A DNA stretch of 64,000 nucleotides from Marchantia polymorpha subsp. ruderalis (lineage: Eukaryota; Streptophyta; Marchantiopsida; Marchantiales; Marchantiaceae). The notes under the pieces are model-generated. The model worked only from the letters and a program-made list of their open reading frames with translations, was not told where the DNA came from and did not search any database. Every line of letters starts with the position of its first letter. Positions within the stretch are counted from its first letter, which is position 1. The position numbers and the translations under genes were made by a program. This document shows, in pieces, positions 46,555 through 57,899 of the stretch. The stretch spans positions 21,494,501 to 21,558,500 of the forward strand of contig AP031352.1 of assembly GCA_037833965.1 (NCBI GenBank), written 5' to 3'.

Positions 46555-49550
46555 TTGAGATAATATCTACGTTGGTATATTCGGGACAAGGCTGGATGGC
46601 TGGCTGGCTGACTGAGTAACTAGCTAGCTGACTAACTAACTAATTAACAACACCTTCAGATTCTACGAGACCTCTTTCTATTTCTGCTCCACGGAAGAAT
46701 GTCGAAAAAATGGAATGCCTGCGTGACTAATATTCAACAGTCCGTCGGTCACATCGCAGAACTGCAGCGAAGGAATGCCAGCGACTCTTTTCATCTACAC
46801 TGCTTCGAGAGCGCTCCGAATGCCGATGAAGACATTTAACAGAGGAATGGCTTGGACTAGCTTCAGAGTCAACAGTACGCTTAGACCCAAACGCGTTTTT
46901 AAGATTGGAGGAAAGGAGAAAATATCAATGGGCTATCATATACGACTACCTGGTCAGAGCTCATCATCCTGGACTATTGGACTAGATACCTACAAATGGA
47001 CGCTTTCGAGGTGCCAACAGCACGATAAAGCAAAGAGGCATTGAGCTGCAGTCACATTTGGGTTCGATTATCGACAAATAAGGTTCATCCCTTCAAGCAA
47101 CTCGCTTCTACCACACCAACTAACTGATTCTTTACCTGGTTTTGGGCCTACAGCTTTTGGATTCAATTAGGTACATAAGGTTGCGGTTTGGGACTGACGA
47201 TAACTATCAATCAATTGGTTGCCTGCCTCGGGGAGGGGAGGTATGAGTGCAACTTTTGGTGCTGATGCTGGTGCTACTGCAATCATGGAGAGCGTTGGAC
47301 CGGAGCAGGGGAAGCGAATGGCAGTGCTGCAAATTCTTGCTAACTAGCTGAGCCCTTCACCGGAATGAGCCTCTCACAAGTGCAGCTTTAAAGGGAGCAG
47401 CAGAGTCATGAGAAAGGTGAGGCGGCAAACTAGGGTCGGACGAGAGCTTCATGCCCCCACCACTCGACACTTGGCATTCGAGTTGCAGCGCAAGATGGTC
47501 AGAACCTCAGATCTACCAGTGTGCGCTCTTATCTATGCTCCTGGGCGGTAGCATCCATACCGAGAACATCAAAGTTGTCGCCCTCCCACTCCACTCCAGT
47601 ACAGAGTGGCTGGGTCCTGAAAGCCGATGATGCCAACAACGAACAAGACATGGATTATCTTTTCGACGTGGACCAGGCTGTGGGACCTAGCGGCCGATTA
47701 CTCACCACGGCCCTTAATTGCTGCAACCGTTACTCTAAGCTTGATTAGGCAGGCAGACCTGTTCATGGTGATTGACAGTTGACAGGACCAAGTCCCCATT
47801 CCTTGAGCGGAATGCAGTCACATTTCATGCAATTTACATGAGCGAAATTCACTTTGAAGAAATGGCCATCCCTCCCTCACTCCCTCTCTCCCTCCGCGTC
47901 GTTCGAAAGTACAAGTCAGCAGAGGAATGAAGGGCCAGTGATGGAAATTCCGTATCTGTGGTACTTGACTTTTCCAGTCTCCAAGTGTACGCCTTGTTCT
48001 CGGTGTGCAGTCAACTCTACTGGTACGGTAGTGCGTGAGGTGGGCGGTGGGGTAGGGTTGCTCGCTCGCCTTGATGCTTTCTATAGAGGCACTCACTACC
48101 CACTGTACTGTTACTGTACCTCTTGTACTGTGATCTATTGTATTCTCGTCGCATCCAATGCGCCACCTATCACTCGTGTGTCCAATTTTGCCGCAAAGCT
48201 GCGAGAAATTCTGCCCATTGTAAAGAGTCCCCACTGCAGAGTAGAATACAAGTGCTGGGACGCTACAACTTCTGCCAGTGCCCTCAGTGTCCTTGCGGTG
48301 AAGGGTCAAGTACAGCATGTGTAATTGACGCTCTTACTGGACCGCAAAATTCGAGCATCGGGAATAGCCTTCACTGCACAGCCCTGCAGTAATGGCCCTG
48401 CATTGCGAGGCTCCCACACTCCGACATCGGACTGGAAGTGGAGTGAGGCTGAAACTGCAATCCTAAAATGCTGTACAGTCGTGAAGTACATTGATGACGC
48501 TAGCCGGTGACTGGTGACGGTCCATCGATTGACATGGGCGCCATGTGCCCGTCGAGACGTGTAGGAGAGGACGCATGCGGCTGTTTCCTCAATCGGCTGT
48601 CTAGTTGCTTTCTACGTTAGACTCTTCAGTGCCGGCGCTGGACGCGGGCACTGGAGCAAAGACCGGGTAGCTTCAATTCAGGAGATTCAGATTCGCCTGA
48701 AGGCTGATCCAAGTTGTTTTCAGATGCGTCTCTCGGAGTCCCGGTCAAATCGGTGGTTATCCACAACACTACATCTGGCAGAAGTGTAGACTTCATTGAC
48801 CGGCATCAATATAAAATCAGAATGAAGAACTAGCACCTGTGACCGGAGGCTGCTCTGGTGGAGGCAGATCCTTCCGTTTGTCCCGTCGTTTCCTACTCAT
48901 CGCAGTAATTTGCTGTCCAGCACTCCCGAACCGTAGCTGCTCGTGGGAGTATGAGTTCCATCCAATATAATCCCGTCTAAAATTGCATGAACAAGGAGAT
49001 GCTTTTTTTCTTATTTCCAACCATGCTACCGCTGCGGCCGGGTTTAGCAGGCCGCTACATGACGACGTGGCTCCGTACATCCGTTGACAGGGATGGTGAT
49101 GGAAGGGAGACTGGCAAGTGGAAGAGCAGATGGGGAAAGCAAAATAATCTCTTGTTATTCCATGAGCATTTATCGGAAGAACCGTTAGTTCTAACATCTT
49201 ATCTTTGGAAATCTGATCACCTCTGATACCTGGTTAGACTTGCGTTCTCAGTCTCCACAAACGCGCCTAAGTTCTGACGAGATTTGTAGTTGGGCTCAAT
49301 GTCACACCAGGATACACGGAATCAGAGATCTCAACACCATGACTGTCGCTGACTTGATCTTAACAAAGTCACTTTCAAGTGAGGCAATTTTAGGCTACTT
49401 CGCACTAAATTTTGTGTTAGCAGATCCATGGAGGAGAGGACAAATTGAAGTTATTGAAGCCACAAGTATCAAAGTCAAGCATCAGGAAGAAACTCATCTT
49501 GGCTGTAGTTTGTGTACAGAGTAACTCCTTTGTAACCCACATGGAATTGT
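46555..49550. other. Intergenic; no gene recognised
   Basis: Includes the upstream region of the fucosyltransferase, with a degenerate tetranucleotide run at 46591-46650. Open frames such as 47854-48324 (+), 47818-48318 (-), 48817-49197 (-) and 49240-49524 (+) show no known domain, and the first two oppose each other on both strands of the same DNA. Confidence 0.5.
46591..46650. repeat. Degenerate tetranucleotide repeat upstream of the fucosyltransferase
   Basis: Runs of GGCT/GACT followed by AACTAGCT and AACTAACTAA lie 37-96 bp upstream of the ATG, in the likely 5' leader or core promoter. Confidence 0.6.
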
Positions 49551-52320
49551 CTTCAAATAATGTTCTAACGCTGATCATTGCCAAATATACGTTGATGTTT
49601 CAAGGATAGAGAAGATAAATAATCGAACTTTAACTCGAAACATAGAGGAAAAAACGATAACTATATGTACTCGAAATTTCATCATATAGGTAAAACTACT
49701 TTCATTTTTCTAATAAAAGTTTTTAGCTTTCAAGTTATAAACAGATCATAGGATACAAACATTGAATCTTTTTAGAGTGAAAGTATTCCATTTATTTTCA
49801 GAATGATATGTTTAATTAAATTGGTTTTATAATAAAATTTGATAATTTTATTGAAAGTGAAATTGAGTTGTGCTAGCCTTAATATTGCAAAATCATCAAT
49901 AGATGCTTTCGAATGATGCAGTTATTGTTTACTTTTGACATTAGAACAACAGATTTAATGTTTTGTTCCAAATCATTGAACTTAGTAGACCAGTTGATTT
50001 AATTTTTGACTGCATATGTTCATTCCATTTATATTACTAAAGTATATTATGTAAATAAGTTGATGATATTATATAATCTATTAAAATTTGAAATAAAATA
50101 TTAGATTAACTTTCACTCAAAATTGACATCAATAAATTAATTTCATCTTTAGAATGAAAAAAAATTCGTTTGTATTTTTGATAAACTGTAGACCAAGTTA
50201 TTTTTCCAAAAGCTATGGAAAAGAATATTAATTGAAATTTTTTTTATTAAATCAGGAAAAAAATTTCTCAATATGTAGATAAAAAATTGTTCTTTTTCTC
50301 AATTCTTATTTAAAATTATACCTAAATTATTTTTAAAAATTATGAAAGCCAGAAAAAACTGATAACTGGATAATTTAAATTTTAAAAATATTTTGCTTTT
50401 CAAAATTAAAAAAAAAAAATTTACATTTGATTTTAGATAGTGAAAAATTTTCATTTTTATTTTCATCAATATAAAATATATAATTGAAAACATACTTGTT
50501 AACATTCAAGATTGTATTTACACATGTTTTTAAATGAATAATTTTGAAATGATACATCATATATTATCTTCACATATCTATAATAAACTAATTTTTCATA
50601 GACAACTCACAATCATATATGATTTCAAATAGAAATACTGATCCAATAAAAAAAACCCATATTTCTCAAATATTTTAATTGTGTCATGTAAATATTTGAT
50701 ACTTTTTCTTCTATAATTTTTTTTACGATAGTCTAATTAGTCAAGTTCAATTAATTACATAAAATCAGTTCCTAATTTACTACCCTAATTCAATTAACAG
50801 GATCTGTGTATTTTAACAAGATTCTAATGCAAATTACGTAATAACATGATGAAAGTAATTGTACAACAAATATTTTTTTAAAACTTGAAATTATTTCATG
50901 GAGTTTTTAAATTAAAAATTCATAAAAGTTTGTAGTATAAAGTATTTGTAAGGAAATCTTGACATAAATAAAATATGAATTTTTAAATTTTATAATTCAA
51001 TCAATTTGCTATATTTATCATATATTATATCAATATATAAATATAAATAAATATGTATATATGAATTATCTTCTGATTTCAATAGACCAAAAAATCATTC
51101 ATCTTTTGACTTCTTGAAATGTGAGACAGTATTTATGTCAAAGATAAACATGTTTTACTTTTTGATGAAAAACCTATTCAAGTTCAATTAGAATATTGAT
51201 AAGTCTCATAAAATTTAAATCTTAGAACACATGCATTTTGAGATGATTAGTTCACATTTTGAATTAATAGGCATTATGGATTTGACTTAGTAAATTGTCA
51301 CAATGTTTTGTTCGGATTCATAAATTATGTTGTTTATAAGCATATTATTTTTTTGTAAAAAATTTCAACTCACAGATAAAAAAAGAAAATTGTTAAATAC
51401 ACCACACTTTTTACCAAATACACCACACCACCACCACCCAAGCAACCCCGCACCACACCGTGCACAAATGCCACCATCACACAACAAACCAACATCTAAA
51501 AGTCAAATGGAGTACGCGCTACTACGAAAATGCACCGCAACGTAACCCAAAGCTCCTAATTAGGTACTATAACTATCGAGCCTATCCTAGATCTGCTGCA
51601 GCCAAAAGTTAGACTCCGCAACACTGGAAGGATGTTGCCAAAGTGTGTGGTGTGTGATGTATTTAGTTAAAACTATGGTGTATTTAACAATTTACTAAAA
51701 AAACTATATGGTTATAACAGGTTCAAAACTCTTAATTATTTTACCAAATCATTAATTATGACTATATAAAAAAATCATGATAAAAAAATAAATTTTGCTT
51801 TATTTTTTTAGGTGAAAATAATTATCGTTGAACAGATAAAATGTGTGAGATTTTTCTTAAATATTATTATTTTGATGCAACCTTTGATTATTTTAAAATA
51901 TATTAAAAATAAAAATTTTTAGAAAAAGGAATAAAAATCTTTGGAAACATCTAAAAGAATTAATGCTTTTTTTAATTGAATAAATAATTGATAAAATTAT
52001 TATTTTTATTATTAGAAGAAAATTCAAAATATTTTGCTTTTAAATTTTTCTTTAAATTTAAAAATAAATGAACATAAATATAAATTTTTAATACATAATA
52101 TAAATGATTTCATTGTAATTTAAAAAAAATTAAAAAAAATAATTTTGAAATTATACTTAGCTCTTTATGAATGTCAAGGTCATACTCCATCGCGTTGATT
52201 GTCATGACAACAAGGCTGTTCAATTTAAATATCAATGAGTTGCAAAGTATCATGTTACATCTCTCTATTCTAAATTTGTTGGGTTTCAAAGTTAGATTCA
52301 AATATTTGAGAGCCAGCTCT
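49551..52320. other. AT-rich desert
   Basis: Very AT-rich, with long A and T runs. Open frames consist almost only of F, I, K, L, N and Y and are not credible genes. The only GC-richer island is the MITE-like element at 51384-51696. Confidence 0.7.
51384..51696. mobile_element. MITE-like element with long terminal inverted repeats
   Basis: The left end (AGAAAATTGTTAAATACACC) and the reverse complement of the right end (AGTAAATTGTTAAATACACC) agree over roughly the first 45 bp, with fewer than ten differences. A run of seven A flanks each side and could be the target duplication or part of the element. The interior (about 220 bp) has no open frame and is much GC-richer than its surroundings. 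Size and structure fit a non-autonomous DNA transposon; the superfamily is undecided. Confidence 0.7.
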
Positions 52321-53087
52321 AACACTAGGGTTTAGACACAAATTCATTCAAAGATGTAAACATAAACTCCTAAGATGAGAGATGTCAACAATGATTATAC
52401 TCTCCTTTATATAGTTGTCACGAATAAGTACAAGGATATAAGATTTTATCTCCACCGTCCATCCCACTCCGACGGGGCGGGTAACCCTAACAAGCACACG
52501 ATTGTTAGCATGGCTCTCCCAACTAACACACTCAATCCTTACGTAACAAACACACTGATCACTGACATGAAACTGTCGACTAACACACCTACTTTCTACC
52601 TACCAAGTGCGCGGATCACTGATGTGACAGCTATGACTAGTGCACGCTAAAGTATATATATTAATATTTAGAGTAACATCTTCTTCAGTTTTAACTAACT
52701 AAAGATGATAACATAAAACCGCGATGCAAGTTTACTAATGATCTTCGTTGCCGAAACTTCTTTTTTAACCTCTTCTTACTTTATCACATTCATGTTGTTG
52801 AATGATCGTCGTTGTATGGATCGTACTTTTTTGTGATGTCGATTAAATTCAGCAAAACTTGGCAATATGATCCATTCGTTCACATGCATAGCATTGACGA
52901 TTGTCACAAACTCATGCTACTCCTTGAACCATTCCCTTATTTGCATAACTTTATTGCAAATTTATAATTCTTAGTAATTGAATTTCAACTCAAAATCTTG
53001 AGTACGTGATCTTGTTGGTCCAAAATCTTTTTTACATCTAAATTATTTTAACTCCATCGGTAGAAACAAATGGATTTTAAAAATCGC

Positions 53088-53890
53088 TTATTGGTTCACC
53101 GTGTGTGACATCCTAAACACCCAAAATTTGTTGAGTTTCTTCATTTTCAAACTTGTTACTTCATTCATTGTGGATGGATTGCTTACCATTAACTCCTTTT
53201 GAATTCGATACTTCAAACCTCGTTTCAACAAGTCCAAGATTTTTGCTCCACTCATATCCATGATATATACTTGAAGATCACAAAATTCTTCAATGTACTC
53301 GTGAATATCTTCCATTCTTGCACTTTGAAGAGAATACACCGTTTGAAAATTTTGCAAAAGTCATTCTTGTATTTCATTCCACGACATGGTAGCATCCGTT
53401 CTAAAAACATTCTGTCTCATGTTGTGTACCATGTGAAAGCTTTATGCGTAAGATAAGATACCACAAATATTACTACAATATAATCAAAAACATGAAAATG
53501 GATTATGAATAGTCATACTCATTATGTATTTTTCTAAAAATCTTCACTTGCTTTGTAAACTTGCACCTTACAATATTTTTTCATTTGAAATAAAAAACTT
53601 GTTTGACCTTCAATCTTTTGAAAATGTTTTTTATTTGACTCTGTTGCATCAATAGAAGTTGGTTGAACTTGAAAAGCTTAAAATTGAGATTCAACTTCCA
53701 TCTCTTCCATTTTTTCTCTTTCTACTTTTTCACTCTCCAATGTGAAGATTTTATATTTCATGACTTGTTGTTTGATATATATCCATCTAATATCGCTAAT
53801 CTCAACTACTTCATCTACTTCCTGATTGAGTTGGGAAACTCATCCACATCAATTGATGTCTCCATGCTTTCTTACACTTTCTTTAATACA
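53088..53890 (-). pseudogene. Ty3/gypsy retrotransposon gag relic
   Basis: On the minus strand the frame ending at 53088 reads LQNFQTVYSLQSARMEDIHEY, then EEFCDLQVYIMDMSG, LLKRGLKYRIQKEL and NPSTMNEVTSL. This follows the gag domain of plant gypsy elements (F.......R......V.EY..EF..L....PDMS....L..FL.GLK..I..E......P.TL.EA). A TGA interrupts the frame before LLQNF. Upstream on the same strand, up to about 53890, a broken glutamate/lysine-rich frame may be the gag start. No LTR, protease or reverse transcriptase was found. Confidence 0.6.
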
Positions 53891-56186
53891 AAGTAAATAT
53901 AATAACTATCTAACCTCTCAACAAATGAGTCATAAAAGTATGAATGATTTCATCACACCTTCATAGTACTCTTTCCCATGATTTTTAACAAGAAATTTTC
54001 ACACTATCTTTTTCTTTTTTGATATATTGCTATAATATCTATTTAAACCATTGAATTGAATGGGGCGAGTGTTTTGCGATTCAAATTCATAACGTATTCA
54101 ATATAGATAATATATGGTACAATTTCAAATCTTATTATAATTAATTATTGGAAAAATCAGTGACACTCTTGATTCCATCACTTTAGTAATAAAATTTACA
54201 TTCCAATAAATCACAAGGTTCATCCAAGAATGATGTTTCATCATACAACAAAGGTAAATATCGAATAGGTTATGAATCGACCAGTGCGATATTTGATTCC
54301 TATTAAATCCATCCATATTTCATGTTTGTGTGAGTTTATATTGTGTTAAATCTAGATTTAGATTGTTTGTCAATTTCAAGAAGTGAAAAACTCAAATATA
54401 GAATTAGTTTAGTAAGAAAAGTAACTTTTGCAAGAAAAAAGGGCAAAATCATAAACTTTTAAAAAATTTGAAATGAATAAACATAATGTAATAAATTTTC
54501 AATTCACTATATTAATTTTTTTAGAGTTAAATAATGTTTTGAATATCATTGTTGCAAACTGAAACCATTAAATTATGTATAGGTTGAAGTTCCCATATTA
54601 TCCAATTGTAGAGTATCTTGTCTAAGTTTAGATAGAAAAAATAAATCACGTGCTTTATTATCTCATATTCTATTTTTACAATATCTCATATTCTATTGTA
54701 AAAATATCAGATCAACAATAAGCACAAGTTTTGATTAGAAATATACTGATTTGTACTGTATTTGTGATATTAAATATGATTAAATAAATATTTTTTAAAG
54801 ATGTTAATAAATAATTTTATCTAAAATTATTTCATTGGACGGCTAATGTAAAACAATGAGATATTTTTCCCCTCAAAGAATATCAAACTTGGTATTTCAA
54901 TCTATTTAACTTATTCTCACATGTTAACTAATAAGTCATTTCAATTGATTCTAAGTCAATCGTATATGTTGTAAAAGATATTTGTCTTCAATATCTGAAA
55001 TATCGAGATGAACTAGTTGGAGCAAGAGTTTCATTGAAGACTACTCAAAAGTTGTACTAGTGGATTGAAGCAACCTCAAAAAAGGTGAATTCACGCCAGT
55101 AGTCAAAAGCACCCACCATGTTAAAAAAAATGGGCGGTAAATTCCAAGAGAAACTGTGCTTCTTTAGTAGATGAAGGTGATCATGGTACTCAATCAAAAG
55201 AAAACATAACCTGAGGATGGAAAGAAAGCTGGTGGATTACTCTTGCTGACTTTCTCAGATGTCTAATCTTTGCTCTGTAACATTGAAATCATGTAGTTGA
55301 GAACCGAGGGACTACGCGTGTGAACTTCTCAACGTTACTTCTCATGGCTACTTACAGGGTTGTTGTGATTGTGCACCACGGTTGTAGTTTTTTTTATATT
55401 TATCAATGGTAAATTATGTACAACGTTAGTTATTCATACGAGCTACATAACTTGCTGCAGTGGAATAAATCTTTTGATTCGTTCTGAGTCTTGCGAGTTA
55501 AGTCTCTCAAATTAAACGCAAGAGGGATACAAATGAGTCCGTTTTGATTGAAATCATTAGTTTCCTACTGTAGACATCCAACACTGAGAAGTATAATGTA
55601 CATTTTAATGTGTATTCAATTTCTTTTACTGCCGATATATGTTGAAAACGTGCAATAAGTACATTTATTTTCTCTATATGTCAGTATGGTCACCAGAAAG
55701 TCCACCAGAAACCCAATTGGGAAATGGACCGACATAGTGTAAAATATGCTAGAACACAAGTTATTCGACGAGACACATTGCACTTTAAGATCATTTCCCC
55801 AATTGAGAAATGTACCGACATTACACTATGACATTATTATACATTATATTTTATTATATGACATGCATGCCCGGTCAACACAAGTTACTAAAGTTGACTG
55901 CTGTGAAGATCTATGTCACAAGGATGAACATTATGTCATTCAAGATTCAATCATAAAAAATTATGTAACGACAGAATTTGTTGAGTCACATTACATAAAA
56001 TGAGCCTTTGCTTTCTCTGTACTTAATTCGATAGTTGATTTATAAACTGAGCAGTCCTTTTAAAGTAGATAGTTCCAAAATATAACATTTCGGGATCTAT
56101 GGAGTATCAAACAATTCATCTCGAACCTTTTCTGCAAGGATCTTAAAATTTCAGACGTGTATATCACTGATTTTCCTGAACCAAGT
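53891..56186. other. AT-rich intergenic DNA
   Basis: No gene recognised. Two related 23-bp segments starting CCCAATTG.GAAATG at 55711 and 55798 form an imperfect direct repeat. The 85-residue open frame at 55746-56003 (+) has no domain. Confidence 0.6.
54671..54706. repeat. Perfect inverted repeat, 13-bp arms
   Basis: Arms TATTTTTACAATA (54671-54683) and TATTGTAAAAATA (54694-54706) have a 10-base loop. A direct repeat of ATCTCATATTCTATT overlaps it. Confidence 0.85.
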
Positions 56187-56726
56187 CTAATTACAGACAG
56201 GGTTTGCACTTATTACATTCATAGGGTATGGAAAGCTGTTCGAGTATTCAAAATAAACTATGTCTTGTGAAACCAGTGCATCACCGTTATTCACAACACA
56301 ATCATTCTCTCTCACTCTTCGAAACAGGTTTGGATTGACCAGAGTTTGAGATGCCCATTCTCCACAAGAAAGATGGATATTTTCCAGAGAACAGTCAATG
56401 CACGTGTTGGATATCTCAATCCGATAGATTGGCATGCCATTCGGTAAATACCGTGTAATATCGGAGCTTATTTTCAGATCGCGCCGGTGGCACCGAGTCT
56501 CGGCGAATAACTTGTTTGCGGAATCCAACTTCTGAGGCTTGTACACGTCCTTTTTGCTGATCTCCAAACCCGTTGACTGAGTTGGTGACAAATTTTCCAT
56601 CTCCGTAAGGTAAGCCTCCTCCAGAATAGTTCTATCGTCGAAGATGTTCAAACTTCTTGAGCATGAACCCAACTCCCCACATACGAGAATTATGCAGAGA
56701 GCTCCAGCTAACCGCATTCTGTACAT
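56187..56726 (-). CDS. TPD1: TPD1-like secreted cysteine-rich protein
   Basis: Starting at the ATG at 56726 the protein has 179 residues and begins with a signal peptide (MYRMRLAGALCIILVCGELG). A variable spacer follows, then the conserved TPD1 domain: a CHRRDLKISSD block, NGMPIYRIEISNTC, HLSCGEWAS, LVNPNLFRRVRENDCVVNNG and the final FEYSNSFPYPMNV with a last cysteine. Six cysteines sit in the family positions. Family knowledge: TPD1/MIL2-type peptides are ligands of the EMS1/EXS receptor kinase and set anther cell fate in flowering plants; relatives occur in non-flowering land plants. The frame is open 32 codons further to an ATG at 56822, but that would bury the signal peptide, so I prefer 56726. 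No introns are needed. The gene appears intact. Confidence 0.88.
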   Translation of the reverse strand: MYRMRLAGALCIILVCGELGSCSRSLNIFDDRTILEEAYLTEMENLSPTQSTGLEISKKDVYKPQKLDSANKLFAETRCHRRDLKISSDITRYLPNGMPIYRIEISNTCIDCSLENIHLSCGEWASQTLVNPNLFRRVRENDCVVNNGDALVSQDIVYFEYSNSFPYPMNVISANPVCN

Positions 56727-57362
56727 GTGGAAATTTGTAGGCCTTGAACTGGAACATGGAGGTTGAAGCTGAAGAATCTTCATTTCGTTGGTTGAAAAGA
56801 GTTCTGCAAAAGAAGAATGCAACTTATCAATTTGTTCCTTGAAATCAAAAAGTTACGTGGACATAAGTGAAAAGTTACTGGATAGAACAATATTTTCACA
56901 CGATTTCATTGAATCCTTGAACACCTTTGAATTGCAGCTCATATCTTTGATCTTGTCATTCATCGGTCTTATCAACCGCAGAGTGAAGAGGTCTCGCACA
57001 ACATGGTGAATGTATAGTTCTTAGTCCCATGTTCTGAAATGAAAAATGAACGCGCTTAAAAATCTAAATCTATATCTTCAAATATATAGTTGTTCACATT
57101 CCTATCAAGTAATAGCAAGAGACGTAGCATTTAGTAGGGACATCCATATATATGATACTTTCATCGCTGCATATTCCAAAGTTTGGGAGATCATATCAAC
57201 AAATTCCATACTTCAGTCAGCCTCTGACTTCGGTCACCGCTAAAGCGGATACTTTGTTCCAAAGCACATCGATGAGAAGACATGTAGTATCAACAAAAGT
57301 GGTATTAAGGAATGACTGACGGTCTACACTTTCGTACCGACTAGAACGATGAGGTGTTTACC

Positions 57363-57879
57363 TCAACTCCTGAATTCAGCTCTCAAATAGAAGGTCGAAG
57401 TGGTAGGTCCTCTCTCCTCACATTGAACTCTATACCGCAGCTGAAAGCGCAATGGCACGCGGTCTCGTAGTATTACACTGAGATTTCGAACTAAACATGC
57501 TGAAATTTGGCACAAGCATGTATTTGTAGACTTGAAGTTTTCATAGTGGCATACATGAGTCGACGTTTCTCCTTTACATGCACATGATGCAGTTTGACAC
57601 ATAGAGGAGCATGAATCTTCTTATGAATCGAAGTCATCTTGACACACTCGTCAACGAGCAGACAAATTTTTTGTCACTGATCTAGAAGTAACTTTCTCAT
57701 CTATCGTAACCTATTGAAGATGTATGCAACAACTTTTTACAATGATGGAAATTTAAATAGGTCACCGTACACTCGAAGTTGATGCTGATAGTCCCATTAC
57801 CAAACACGATGCTGAACGGTAAGATCAGATTATATTCTATTAAAGAAGAGAAGGAAGAGTCATTTGAGTTCGAAATCAT
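57363..57879 (-). other. Coding-like minus-strand fragments, unknown family
   Basis: Two minus frames, 57879-57697 and 57602-57363, read like protein. The first has FSIVFGNGTISINFECTV. The second has clustered cysteines (CQTASCACKGETSTHVC) and LSVILRDRVPLRFQLRYRVQ. They may be exons or relics of one cysteine-rich secreted protein, but splice sites and a start could not be fixed. They lie about 540 bp beyond the TPD1-like gene's upstream end, on the same strand, without visible homology to it. Confidence 0.22.
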
Positions 57880-57899
57880 TACTCTTCATAGAGTATAAA

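Noticed and set aside
47818-48324. Opposed open frames of 166 and 156 residues
   Set aside because: Both strands are open over the same DNA and neither shows a domain; probably chance in balanced-GC sequence.
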